From NCBI GenBank assembly GCA_025769875.1, contig JAGFNK010000192.1:26877-90876 (forward strand): a stretch of 64,000 nt of DNA, in the 5' to 3' direction. The notes beneath the pieces were generated by a model, which had not been told where the DNA came from, made no database searches, and was given only the letters and a program-made list of their open reading frames with translations. Shown in pieces: positions 1-12,291 of the stretch. The position numbers and the translations under genes are program-made. This stretch comes from Russula earlei. Lineage: Eukaryota; Basidiomycota; Agaricomycetes; Russulales; Russulaceae. Positions within the stretch are counted from its first letter, which is position 1; the number at the start of each line of letters is the position of its first letter.

Positions 1-616
1 TTCCAACAGGGCCATCTCGGGTTCGGGTCCACCGAACGAATGTACCAATTAGGACAATACAATTGAATAGGCACGCTCGCTATCAAGAAAGCGATGCAAT
101 GCAAGGTATAATGAGGTATGTATGGATTGATCGAAGTAAGAATGTATGTAGGCTATTGCGAATAGTCGGATCTTTGACATGCCGTGCACAGTAGTTGATG
201 CGCTGAAGTGTGATGCGCTGATACCACCGATATTAGATTCTCGGCCGGAGAGCCAAGACAGCCATTGACTATTGGATGCCCTCCAGGACTCGCATGAGGG
301 AATAATCCCACCGGGTTCAGGAAGGACCTTGGCAACTTTCACATCACACACATGTATGGTACCTGGTCTAGGACATCTCCGCAATCATGATAGTACCTTT
401 ATAAAGCGGGTGCTGTCTAGTCTGGCTCTCGGTACAGCAAATAACAGTCCATTAGAGATTTGGAGGGGTAAAGTATTTGGCGTACGACACCAATGTGGGT
501 AGAGGGTCGTTGTGCATGACGTACTATAAATATCACGACGGTCTTCTCGAACGGTGATACGTCGACATGCGCCTGCAGCCTGGCCTCTTGACAGCCCGTC
601 TTAATTGCTTCCGGAC
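1..616. other. Intergenic, no gene recognised
   Basis: Open frames here are short and overlap on both strands without any recognisable motif. The segment lies downstream of the FAN1 stop codon and probably holds its 3' untranslated region plus flanking DNA. I see no RNA gene or repeat that I can support. Confidence 0.4.
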
Positions 617-3600
617 CTACCCAATCGCCAGGCGCTTCGCCACAGGCTCCCTTGGCAAAGTCTCGTCCGCGGAGCGCTTCTTGGCCAGGGTGACATCCAG
701 GTCGCTCTCCTGAAGATACTGTGATGCGTCTAATTCATCCTCCTCTTCCCACACGGATATTACGGTCTCCGCCTCCCTGTCGACGGGTTTGGGTTTTCTC
801 CGTGCAGCGCGCGACTTCTTCTTGCCGTTCCCGGTAATTTGCCGTTTTGTACCCAGTTCTGCTACATGACACACTTCGACGCTGACCTCTGCGCGCTGCA
901 TAACGTCAATCCAGAGCTGATAGGCGTCCATAAGTAATGGGCATTGAGGCTGAGGTTGAAAGAAATCCCCACTTTTTGATTCTCCTGCAGCTTGTCTCCA
1001 GGACCCTTGACTTCCACGAACTTGCATTGTTTTTCTGCATAATTCCAAATAAAAAGATCAGGGACTCCCGACCCGCGCTGGGCGTAATCTTCGCAAAGGA
1101 CTCGACACAAGCAAGCTAGTGCCTCCCCTCGAAAACACTGCAATAACGTCACACCTGCAGGAGCTGGGAAAGTCGGCACCTACCTCTGCTATTTCCAGGA
1201 GATCCTCCCTGGGGAACTGATCCCAGCGCACACCCAAACACCAGGTCCCACGCTCCCGGTGCTCTTCGTCTACGGTTTGAATGATGTTGCGTGCGTTACC
1301 TTCGCAGATTTGATCCAGGCGAGTTTCAATGGGTCCCTGCCGTGCATGATAGAACGTGTCCTCGAATATATCGAGCGGGGCCATCTGATAAGGAGTTTCA
1401 AATGCCCCAGGTATTGGGGCAAATACGATGTCCCAAAATAGCAGGCCAAAGAGGGTCGTGACGATGCGGCCTTCGCAGTGATAACCCTTGTAACCAAGGC
1501 GCTCGTAGTGTTGTAACGCATACGTCTCGACGTTAACGACCTCATCGCCTTGTCCCTTCCACATCGATTTTCCCTTCTGGACGTCCTTGGTACGTAAGAA
1601 ACACATGTCAGGATCAGCGAAAATAGTTCTAATGGGACATTCGTACCCCGAGAACGCCAGCGGCGGGTGCAGTAACCTGCCTGGTCTTGAAGGTCGGTTT
1701 TACAACTGAAAATGGTAAGACCCTTTGCTTTCCCTCTGCTGGCGTGTCAAGGGGCGGCTCTGGAACTGCAAGAATGCTCCGTAGTCGGATGCCTGTGATA
1801 GATACGTCCTCAGCGACGGAGAGCGGATCATCTTGGTGTCGTTCCTCTGGGCTAATGCCCATCTTTTTCTCCAATGCCGTAAGTCGGCGAGATAGACTAG
1901 GGCGGTAGACTGAGAGCATGATAATCAGGGCTTCATTACAAAATGGGGTGGGGCGCTCTCACCAATGTGCGTATCTCGGTCATTCAGGGCATCGAGCAGG
2001 CCACGCATCGCACGCCTCAGGTTTTCAGAACTTTTCCCACAGTACCTCGTCAGCACCAGAGCCCGCCTTTCGTACCACTTCCCACGCCTCCCGCGCCTCC
2101 AACGGCGCTGACTCAGGAGAGTCTCGAGTACTTCCAGTTCACGGCCATGGTATTTCAGAATCCCGAGAGCTTCCGCGCCTTTCTGCACAATCCGAGTGAG
2201 GACATGACCTGACAGGGTAGTCCAATGATGAGGTAAGGTGTTCATGGAGGTGCTCAAGTAAATACCTCGATCAAATCTCTCGAGTCCGCCAGGTCTCGGA
2301 TCGCAGTGACCTTCTCCGAGCTCCTTCCATTCAGCATACGCGAGCTCGAATATGGCGAGCACTGCCCGTGCGTCGCGAGCGCGTTGGCTCTCTTCAACGA
2401 CATCACCTTCCAAGCATATCTCGGCCGTAGCACCGGACTCGCTTTTGGGTGGGAGCTCATGGGTAAGATGACTCGTCACTGAGCGCGAGCGCGAGCGAGC
2501 CCTGGCTGTTCCGTTGTGAAGAGCGTCCACCTGTGCTTCGAGTTCCAGGGCTCGCTCATACGCTAGAAGCGCAGCCCGTGTAGGCCAGATGTCGGAGCTT
2601 CGTATGCAGTCGTAAGGCTGAAAAGCACGCTTACGTGCACGAGAGAGGATGGAAGGCGTAAGAATGTCCGGGGTGTAGTGCGTGCTTAAACACCTCTGTG
2701 TTACTGGGGCGTACATAAAAGGCAAAAGGGGCGCATACCAACGAAAGTAAACCAGGTTCAGCCTACGCAGAAGGGCGAACACGGAATCATTGACCCGAAT
2801 ACATGTTCCTATGAAGTCACTCGGTCCCAAGTAGGGAACTGAGAAAGAGGGGACGAACCAAGCACTTTCATGGTCATTTGGCGCAGATGGTCGCATTGTG
2901 ACTTCCTGATGAAAGGTAATCGTCTTTGTTTTACAGGCAATTTTGCAACCTTTGCTCTCGGGCCAACAGAAGGCAAAATCGACTGCGAGGAAGCGTGTTT
3001 GATCAACAAACTCTCGATTGCCGCCCGCTGCACCAGTACAATTGGTCAGGGTGAACGTTATCACCTTGAGAGACAGCTCACGTTCAAGCTAGCCTTCCCG
3101 ATCTTCATATCTTTCGCCAGCTGCTTGAGCTCATCCATGCTCAGACAGTCCAGAAGCTCATGAAGCTCGGCGTTGGACTCGTCCTGGGCAAAAAAGGAGA
3201 GATCTCCGCAGGGATGCTCGGAAATACCCTCAATCTTTACAGAGGATGGGCCAGATTCAGTCTTTGGCCTCTCCGAAAAAAGAGCGGGAGGCGGCTTGGT
3301 GATTTCCATCTCATCAAGAGTGAGGTCGATGATCTCCGGTTTTTCTTGTTTGAGTACGTGCTTCTCAGGAAAACATTGCTTTGGACAGACGCAAAGCAGC
3401 TGGATTGCTGTCGTTATATTCTCACCCAGTTCGTGCTGGTACTTCAGTGAGCTGAGACGATGCCACTTTCCAGGTTTGCGAAGACAGAGGCGAATGAGAA
3501 GATATTTGGCTGAGTCTACGTGCGTGAAGATAAACAAGAGATTGGAATGCGGATCACAGTTTCAACACGCACACGGAAGTAAACTGAATCGGTCGATAAA

Positions 3601-3879
3601 GTCGATTTCGGAAGGGTGGAGAAGGTGGGATTCGTAATTGAGTATGGCAATCAACATCTCTGAATTAGTCCGTTAACGCGGCCTCGAGTCTCGGCAAAGA
3701 ATGGATTATGTACCATCAAAGAGTTCAACATACATAGACTGACGCTTTTCATCGACTTCTAAATAATCATCTTCGTCTACGCGGTCAGACAGGACAGCGC
3801 GTTGGTGAATTTCCGAGTCACCATCCAGGCCAAATATGAAAGCCTGAACAGACTGTGTGCTAGGTGATGCCAGAGACAT
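617..3879 (-). CDS. FAN1: FAN1-type structure-specific nuclease (SAP and VRR-NUC domains)
   Basis: Fanconi-associated nuclease 1 homologue, a nuclear enzyme that cuts branched DNA during interstrand-crosslink repair. Start ATG at 3879-3877 opens MSLASPSTQ; joining exons over two short introns gives the family segment MYVELFDEMLIAILNYESHL followed by LPYSAKYLLIRL. A SAP-like helix (LLDCLSMDELKQLAKDMKI, near 3120) follows. The middle part has RRLTALEKKMGISPEERH. The C-terminal half has the signature HCEGRIVTTLFGLLFWDI (near 1450) and the VRR-NUC core GVPDLFIW..(12)..EVKGPGD (near 1010-1060), with the PD and EVK catalytic residues present. At least six introns; about 900 residues. A lysine-rich tail of about 100 residues (KKKSRAARRKPK) after VRR-NUC may be a nuclear signal. 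It is divergent from PRP45, sharing a 366-bp promoter. Confidence 0.93.
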
Positions 3880-3997
3880 GGTTTCCTGGGAGATACTTTT
3901 AATACATGAGTATAGATGGATTTAGATGTAAGATGTGGGAAGCGGGATAGCCAGAGTGCGCGCGCCTGGTCTGTGACACATATAACAACCTCGACCT

Positions 3998-4003
3998 CAC
4001 GTG
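3998..4003. promoter_or_regulatory. CACGTG E-box in the FAN1/PRP45 divergent promoter
   Basis: A palindromic CACGTG lies about 120 bp upstream of the FAN1 start and 240 bp upstream of the PRP45 start. bHLH factors bind this core in fungi. Its use here is inferred from position only. Confidence 0.35.
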
Positions 4004-4245
4004 TCCGCGTTTGGGACATCAGCCGCTTGCTTGACAATTCGCATCAGCGGTGACAGGGTAATTCCTATCGATACGTAGTAAATATTAAATACCGTACTCT
4101 TCCCAACAACAATGAAATAAGAGTAGCCCGCATGAGCTAGATGATCAAAGGTGGTGAGCGACAATACAATAACGGCCCAAACAGATTTGTCAGCAGCCCA
4201 TCTTGCACCCCCTCTGTTGCTCGTTCAAAGTCAAGACAGGACAAG

Positions 4246-6139
4246 ATGCTGGCTAATGCTCTTGCTGCGTAAGTGCCATGTACCTTTCAATTTTCAGCTC
4301 CAGTAACGTGCTCCGACCAGTGCACTTCCTCCCCCAATCCATGCTCCTGCCGTTCCGGACGAGGAGGAAATCTTCCAACAAACCACTACATCCACACTCA
4401 CTCCCCCAGTTGTTTCTCATCAAGTCGTACCTCCTTATGGACAGAGAAATGGATGGAAGCCAACGTCACAGGAGGACTATGGTACACGTTTCCTGCACGC
4501 TTTTTGAACTTTTCTTACCTTGTCGTTTCCAGGCGATGGAGGTGCTTTTCCGGAGTGTCATGTAGCCCAATATCCTCTAGATATGGGTCGGAAAAAGGTA
4601 TGTTTCCCTGACGCCATGCATCCCATATCATATCATCTCATGACTTCATAGGCTTCCTCAGGGAATACACTCGCCCTTCAAGTGGACAGCGAGGGCAACG
4701 TTCGATATGATGCTATCGCGCACCAAGGTCATCGGCACGGAAAGCTGGTTCAGTCCCAGTTTAAAGATCTCGTGCCTTTAGCACATCGGAAAGACCTGGA
4801 TGATGAAGCGCGTTCTATGGAGCGACCCTCGGATGAGGAAGTACAAGCCACCGCCGAGAGGACACGGGCTGCGCTCGAAAAGATCACCAATGGAAAGATC
4901 AAAGCCGCGCAGCCCAAAAGTGTTCCAGATAGTCAGGGAAAGACGTCATTTATTCGATACACTCCCGGTCAACAATCTGGTGGCGCCTTACAACAACGCA
5001 TCATTAAAATGACTGAAGTCGTAGAGGACCCACTCGAGCCTCCACGGTTCAAGCATAAGAAGATTCCTCGTGGGCCTCCTAGTCCACCACCACCAGTACT
5101 CCGCAGTCCACCAAGGAAAGCAACCGCCCAGGAACAGAAGGAATGGATGATCCCGCCATCAATATCTAATTGGAAAAATAACAAGGGGTTCACCATTCCT
5201 CTGGACAAACGATTGGCTTCTGACGGTCGTGGTTTACAAGACGTACGTGAACTTGCTTGTTTCCCACTATGTCCCGTTGATCTCTCCCACTAGGTACACA
5301 TTAATGACAACTTTGCCAAGTTTTCGGAAGCGCTATATATCGCTGACCGACACTCACGAGAGGAGGTCCATCAGCGTGCTTTGATGCAGCAAAAGCTTGT
5401 CCAAAAGGAGAAAGCTGCCAAAGAGGAAAACCTGCGCCTGCTGGCGCAACGTGCACGGGAGGAGCGCGCTGGCATCGCACCTTCCCGGCCCGCAGCCGAA
5501 ACACAAGCTGCCATGAGGACCTCCCTTGCTGCGTATGGGAGTGGCTCGGGAAGCGCATCGGAAGGCGACGACTCTGAAGAGGAAGAGGCCGCTAAAGTGC
5601 GCGACGACATGCGTGCAGATAAACGGCGTGAACGCGAGCGTGAGATGCGCATGAACAATATGGGAACGGAGCAGCGCGCCAAGATGCTTGCGCGTAAACA
5701 AAACCGTGACATATCGGAAAAAATTGCGCTTGGTCTTGCAAAGCCGACGTTATCAAAAGAGTCTATGCTCGACTCGCGCCTATTCAACCAGGAATCACTA
5801 TCAGGCCAGTTTGGGGACGAAGAATCATATAGTTTGTATGACAAACCCCTCTTTCATGGATCGTCAGCCGCTGCGGCGATATACAAGGCCCGCGGCAACA
5901 TTACAGAAGAGGATGAGGATCGCTTTGGCGGCGGGACTGAGGAGGGCATTGGGCGTGCATTGGATAATGATCGGTTCGGATTAGGACAGGCACAGGTAGG
6001 GTTCGAGGGTGCTCGGGAACAGGAAGTAAGGGAAGGTCCTGTGCAGTTTGAGAAGGATACGACGGACGTATTCGGTGTCGATAAGTTCCTGGACGAAGCG
6101 AAGAGCGGGCGCAAACGGGGATTAGACACTGAAGCGTGA
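4246..6139 (+). CDS. PRP45: Prp45/SKIP, SNW-domain pre-mRNA splicing factor
   Basis: Spliceosome component of the NineTeen-associated group, acting in the nucleus in catalytic activation of the spliceosome. Start ATG at 4246 (MLANALAA), then an intron ending at the AG before 4321; this phase joins to LPPPIHAPAVPDEEEIFQQ. Later exons read PPYGQRNGWKPTSQEDYG|DGGAFPECHVAQYPLDMGRKK, then the SNW core: SFIRYTPGQQSGG, and the diagnostic SNWKNNKGFTIPLDKRLASD near 5165-5225. An intron at about 5240-5293 precedes HINDNFAKFSEALYIADRHS. The C-terminal third is charged coiled coil ending in DVFGVDKFLDEAKSGRKRG. Complete for the family, with no break seen. Confidence 0.95.
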
Positions 6140-6300
6140 GTTTTAACTTTCAATTTTCCTAGCCCTGCTCGTGCTGACAGAGATTACGGGTTTCCAGGGG
6201 ATCGTCGCGAAAACGGCAACAAATAGATAAGGCAGCGCAAAGAGAATGATTATTATTCCACAGCTTGTCGTTTTGTTTCGTTGTCGTTGTACCTCTATCT

Positions 6301-6306
6301 CACGTG
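6301..6306. promoter_or_regulatory. CACGTG E-box upstream of the NEDD1-like gene
   Basis: Palindromic CACGTG in the roughly 310-bp gap between the PRP45 stop and the first recognisable NEDD1 exon. The same core occurs in the FAN1/PRP45 and HFM1/CKS1 divergent promoters of this window. Function is inferred. Confidence 0.3.
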
Positions 6307-6450
6307 ACCTACGTATAATTCAACTTGCCGTTTTAGTTACTTTTAGCATTGCGGACAGAAGCGTTTTCTTGATGTTCAGCGAGTTGGACGATTAGCAATA
6401 TGCTGGCCATACTACCACGGGGCATATAACTATCACAGAGCATTCCGCTC

Positions 6451-9000
6451 TCCGAAGAGGTCCTCCCACTCTGCCTTCATCTTGTCAGGCACCACTTTCC
6501 TCGTACGTTTCCGGTGTTTGGTCGCCAGACAACGGTTCCCTGTATATCGCCACAAAAGACTCGGTCATCCGTTACGATGCTTCGGGAACGCTTGTCAAAT
6601 CCCTGTGGCCGTTGTCCGACAGCGGCAACATACCTTCTGATGACATTGGCGGACTTGCCGTCAAAGACAAGGGCACGCTCATCTTGTCCGTGCGGAGCAC
6701 CGTCCACATCGTCGAACACTCCTCCTCGGCGTCTTCCGCGACCGAGGATCGTGCAAACGCTGCCCGCTCACCCCGACTCGGACCCCGTCCACGCTCTGTC
6801 GCTCTCCCACGATGGCACGCTGCTCACCGTAGCTTCCGCAGGCGCCGTTGTAGTGCACAACCTCGCGCTCGGCACCCAGACCGCGCTGCGCGGGCTCCCG
6901 GGACCCGTCGCGGTGTGCACGTTCCACGTCCACTCGCGCGTGCGCCTGCTCTTGGGGATAGGCCATGAATTGGTGATATACGATATCACGCGCCCCTCCG
7001 CTCCCTCGCGCGTTGCCTCCATTGGCGGTGGCAAGATGGGAGATGTCGTGGCGGTGGCGTGTAGCCCGTACAGCAAGACGCTGCTTGCGGTCGCATGCAG
7101 CGAAGGATACGTCGCCCTCGTGGACCTCGATAAGGAGCTAAGGTATTCCCTTTGCCATAGCAGTTGCCGCGTTCGGAATGTGCTCACCGCCCCTCTAGTC
7201 TCATCCGCTCTTTTTCGTACAAGTTCAGCGTGACATCGCTGCTCTTCTCCCTCGACGGCGCGTCATTGTACATTGGGACGGAGAATGGCAAGTTGCTCCT
7301 CCAGACGCTCCGCTCTATGGAGGCGCCGAGAATAATTGCCGTTGGCGAACAAGGCTGCAGAGTCGAAGGCTTGGCGATAGCAGTACGCACTTCGTCCCCA
7401 GCTGGCGGCGCAGATCTCATTTCTTCTCACCCACAGAACAAGAGTAAGCTCTCGATCGATGCCAACTCGAGGACCACTGGGTCTATCAACAGCAAACCGG
7501 TACACCAACCCGAGATCAGTAGCCCTCTTCGATTGTCCACAAGCAAAGTGCCACATGCCCCTTCAATAAAAAAATCGATATCTGACAGCCCTGCCGAGAC
7601 GGGCAATCCTCCACCGAAGAATGAATCTCCCCCACTTCGAAAACGTGTTAATTCGGCTACTACTCTCGGAAACCGGAGAATCGTGTCTTCTGTACGAAGC
7701 ATATTTGCGAATGATTCACTCAACGTCCCTCGTGGTACGTTTAAATGTACCGCAGGCGTGCTTGTTGCTTAAGCCCACTGTTGCAGATACAGGGAAACCT
7801 AGTGCGGGAAACAAAGGCCATGCAGCAGAAACAAGTACTTCGCCTCCTCTGTCGCCATCATCTCTCACAACCTCGATCAATAAACCCTCCTCCCGCGTTT
7901 CTCTTCGGCCGAAACCATCGAATTCTACGACTCTGTCGGTTCCCGGAAGTTTGGCGCGTGAGCGGACTTTATCAGGCTCGTCGACGCGCCGTACGGAAAT
8001 ATCGGAGGCGAAGGCGAGCAGTGTCGCAACCTCACACGCTAGTCCCCGCACCCGAACAACATCCGCGCCGAAGAACCCAGCGAAGTTGAGTCCCACTATG
8101 ATTCCCCGCCACCGGACGAAGGTATCTACGTCGCCCGCCCAGTCGTCTGCATCTCGCGTACCGAACCCGTTGGATGCTGCTTCCCCGTCTTCACGGCGGA
8201 CGCCGCCTGCAACTAGACGAATGGGTACAAGATCTAGCGGCTCAGCAAGAGACCCGTCGCGGCAAGCCACGACCTCTAGTGTGGGGCGCACGAGGACGAC
8301 CCGCGTCCGCACACTAGTGCCGCCAGTGGCATGTATACCTCCGCCGACACTGAGCACCAGCACGCGCATGCCTTCACCAGAATCGTCGATGCCGTCCCCA
8401 CTACGCGACACGATGCCGCCTTTCCCTATCAGAGAAGATAAGACGCAGAGAAAAGGACTGTCGATGCTCGGCCTTGCTACACCCGAAGTTGAGCGCTGGA
8501 TCGCAGGCGATGGCGAGAGCAAAGATAGGGGCAAGGCCAGGGGCAAGAACAAGGACCTCGACGTGAACGGTGCCGTCGAGTTTCCGGCCGACAGCAGTGA
8601 GGAGGACGATGGCGAAGGGCCGAACAAGCCCGAACTGAACCGGCGCGGGCGAGAAAACATCGAGGGCGCGCCGTGCTTGCGTCCGGTTTCGATGCAGATC
8701 ACGCCACGAAAGGCAGCGTGGGCCATGTCCCCGCTCCGGCACAGTATCGCCGAGGGTTCTCCGGGCGTGGGTGGCCTGACGGGCCTGCTCCACGCGCACA
8801 TTTCGGACGCGATGCTTGACTTTCGTCAGGAAACGCGTGCGGAGATGGTCGGACTGCATCTCGACCTCGTGCGCATGGGTCGCGCGTGGCGTCGGGAGAT
8901 GCGGGATGCGATGCAAGAGTACGTAGGCGATCTGAAGGAATTGCGGGAAGAGAATCGGAAGTTGCGAGATGAGAATGAGCGGCTGCGAAGAGGATATTGA
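6451..9000 (+). CDS. NEDD1-like WD40 gamma-tubulin adaptor
   Basis: WD40 protein with the NEDD1 architecture: N-terminal beta-propeller blades (WSPDNGSLYIATKDSVIRYD; LSHDGTLLTVASAGAVVVHN; CSPYSKTLLAVACSEGYVAL; LLFSLDGASLYIGTENGKLL), a long Ser/Thr/Pro-rich middle, and a C-terminal helix (ISDAMLDFRQETRAEMVGLH, ending ELREENRKLRDENERLRRGY) like the NEDD1 segment that binds the gamma-tubulin complex. NEDD1 recruits gamma-tubulin rings to microtubule-organising centres. Introns seen: about 7145-7198 (blade region) and 7739-7787. The start is unresolved: no ATG opens the first blade frame, so an upstream exon is probably missed. Between about 6712 and 6745 the reading frame changes without a convincing intron, either a base error or a real break. 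Confidence 0.78.
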
Positions 9001-9191
9001 AAATGTTGGGCTGGCGGCTTCGCAAGCGAAGTAGTGAGGGATTCTTGTCAGTGCTGAAGTATATCTAGTGTGTTCTTTGTTCTTGTGAATTTCTGTTGGA
9101 CGACACAGTACAATCAGTATGTTGCGTTCCTCTCGCCGGACCTCGCATGACTAAAAGTCGTTTCTTTGACCCTGACCACGGACAGTCACGC

Positions 9192-10455
<1,264 letters not shown>

Positions 10456-10560
10456 GTTTGTACCGGTGATATACGAGCAGCACACGACGTGTATGTACAG
10501 TGATCCCGTGACTGGGCCGTGGATTGTTAAAAACTACGTGCGTGACCGCTGTCGCAGGTA

Positions 10561-12030
10561 ATGACCGAATTGCCTCCCCCTCCCCGTAAAAAGTCTGGAT
10601 TCCGTACGGCTCTTGAATTCACTGGTATTCCCCCATCTTGGCTTGACAAACGACCCCGACTTCCTTCGCGCAACTGGCTCATCTTCCTTTCTGTCACTCA
10701 ATCCCTCATCGCGTATTATGCCTATGACCGCCATCAGTCACGAAAAATTCGACAGGGATACGTCGACCGTGTCAAGCACCTCGCGGAAGAAGCGCTCCCT
10801 CCGCTGGATTTTCCCCGCACCGTCACCGTGTACAGCGCAAAGTGGCCGGGTGACGATGACTGGGATCGTGGGTCGCGGTATTTCAGGAAGTACGTCAAGG
10901 TCTGCCCGTCCCACGTCTCTCTATCGACAGGGACCCTTTCGCTCATTTGCGCCCCGCGCAGCCCATATTCGTTGCCGCGGCCATCGATTACACCGTCATT
11001 GTCGGCAAGCGCCACGGCGACCTCGCCACGCGCGTAGCCAACGACGTCAAAAGCGAGCGACGCGTCGCCCTCGGTTTGGACCCGCCTTCGCTCTCCGTGC
11101 CCTCCTTGTCCGACAAGGGAACGACGGAGGCCAAGAGGCGCCGTGTGCACGAGGGCGGCACCGTCATCGTCGGCCGGCCCGCTTTCAAGGAGTACGTGGC
11201 CGGGCTTCGACGCGGATGGACGGAGCCCCTCGAGCGTGTCGATCCCGACGAGCTGCTTGCGAGGGACCTCGAGGAGGACGGGCACTTCGACGAGCCTGGG
11301 GTCTCTCCTGACCCGTCGTCGTCGTTTTTGTCGTCTTCCTCGTCGTCCGACGAGCTCGCGGACGCCGAGCCTCTTCCAACCCGTTCCCGCCTTCCACCAT
11401 CATCGAGCCCTCCCGGTCTCTACTCCCCACTCCCCACTCCCTTCCGCCCGCCCTCCCCGTCCCGGTCCACACAAACGCGAGACCCTGGCGTGGATGTGCC
11501 CCCCCCGGCTCACCTTACCCCCTCAACCGCCGCTCCTCCTCGTCCCATTCGTTAATCTCGTCGGAATCAAGCTCGTCCCGCTCATGCTCTGGGAATTTTT
11601 CAACGAACGACACAAAGTTCGGGCCGGCGCCGAGGCTGCGTACAAGCTCGTCTCGCGTGCCACGCGCCCATTTGAGCGCCCCGACCTCGACTTTGACGCG
11701 TCCGCAGAGGGCTACTACAAGTCTTCAACGGGCGCCATTCCAAAGGACGTGGAAAAAGCGCGCGCAGAGTACTACAAAGCTCTGCCGGAAAAGCTCACAA
11801 CGGCCCGCGCTCTAGCGCGCGGTGAACGTGAACCAACGAAGTTGGAGATCGAGGCGCCACCTCCGACAGAGGTAGAGTTGCGTGCAGAGCGACTAAAAAA
11901 GGAGACTCGATGGCGAGCGGACGAGCGTGGTTGGGAAATTGTCCGCCCGGACACACCTGCCGCGTGGGACGACCGTTGGGAAGGTGCGCTAGAAGTCTTC
12001 GCTGACCTACCAGCGGTGCGTTGGGAATGA
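10561..12030 (+). CDS. TIM54: Tim54, TIM22-complex subunit of the inner mitochondrial membrane
   Basis: Component of the TIM22 translocase that inserts carrier proteins into the inner mitochondrial membrane. The N-terminus has the family block SRNWLIFLSVTQSLIAYYAY (one membrane segment) then IRQGYVDRVKHLAEEALPPL and PGDDDWDRGSRYFRKYVK. An intron at about 10899-10971 leads to PIFVAAAIDYTVIVGKRHGD. The C-terminal half has QPPLLLVPFVNLVGIKLVPL, WEFFNERHKVRAGAEAAY, and the end GALEVFADLPAVRWE. Between these halves is a low-complexity Ser/Pro stretch where the frame shifts by one base, at or near a run of eight C at 11499-11506; no plausible intron resolves it. It could be a sequencing slip in the homopolymer or a genuine defect. 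Confidence 0.88.
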
Positions 12031-12291
12031 ACTTCTCAGTCGCTCGGGGGGAGTGCGCTCCTACCTATGACGTATCTGACTATAGAATATTAACACTTAC
12101 ACTTACATAGTATATATTCGTTTTAATGATAAATGAAGTCCCCATCTCAGCGCAACGAAGTGATCGGTCCAGAAGACAGACTGGTACCAGATTGATTGCC
12201 AATGACCCCCAATTGCGCATCACATGTGAATAGTTTGATGGATAACGGCGAGCGAGTCAATATCCTCAAATTCCTGTTAATGACATTCAAT

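Noticed and set aside
10..40. tRNA B-box-like GGTTCGGGTCC near the window start.
   Set aside because: The invariant A of the B box is missing and no A box or cloverleaf partner is visible in the available sequence.
7716..8801. A 361-codon open frame on the minus strand.
   Set aside because: Antisense to the Ser/Thr/Pro-rich middle of the NEDD1-like gene; composition is the mirror of that low-complexity region.
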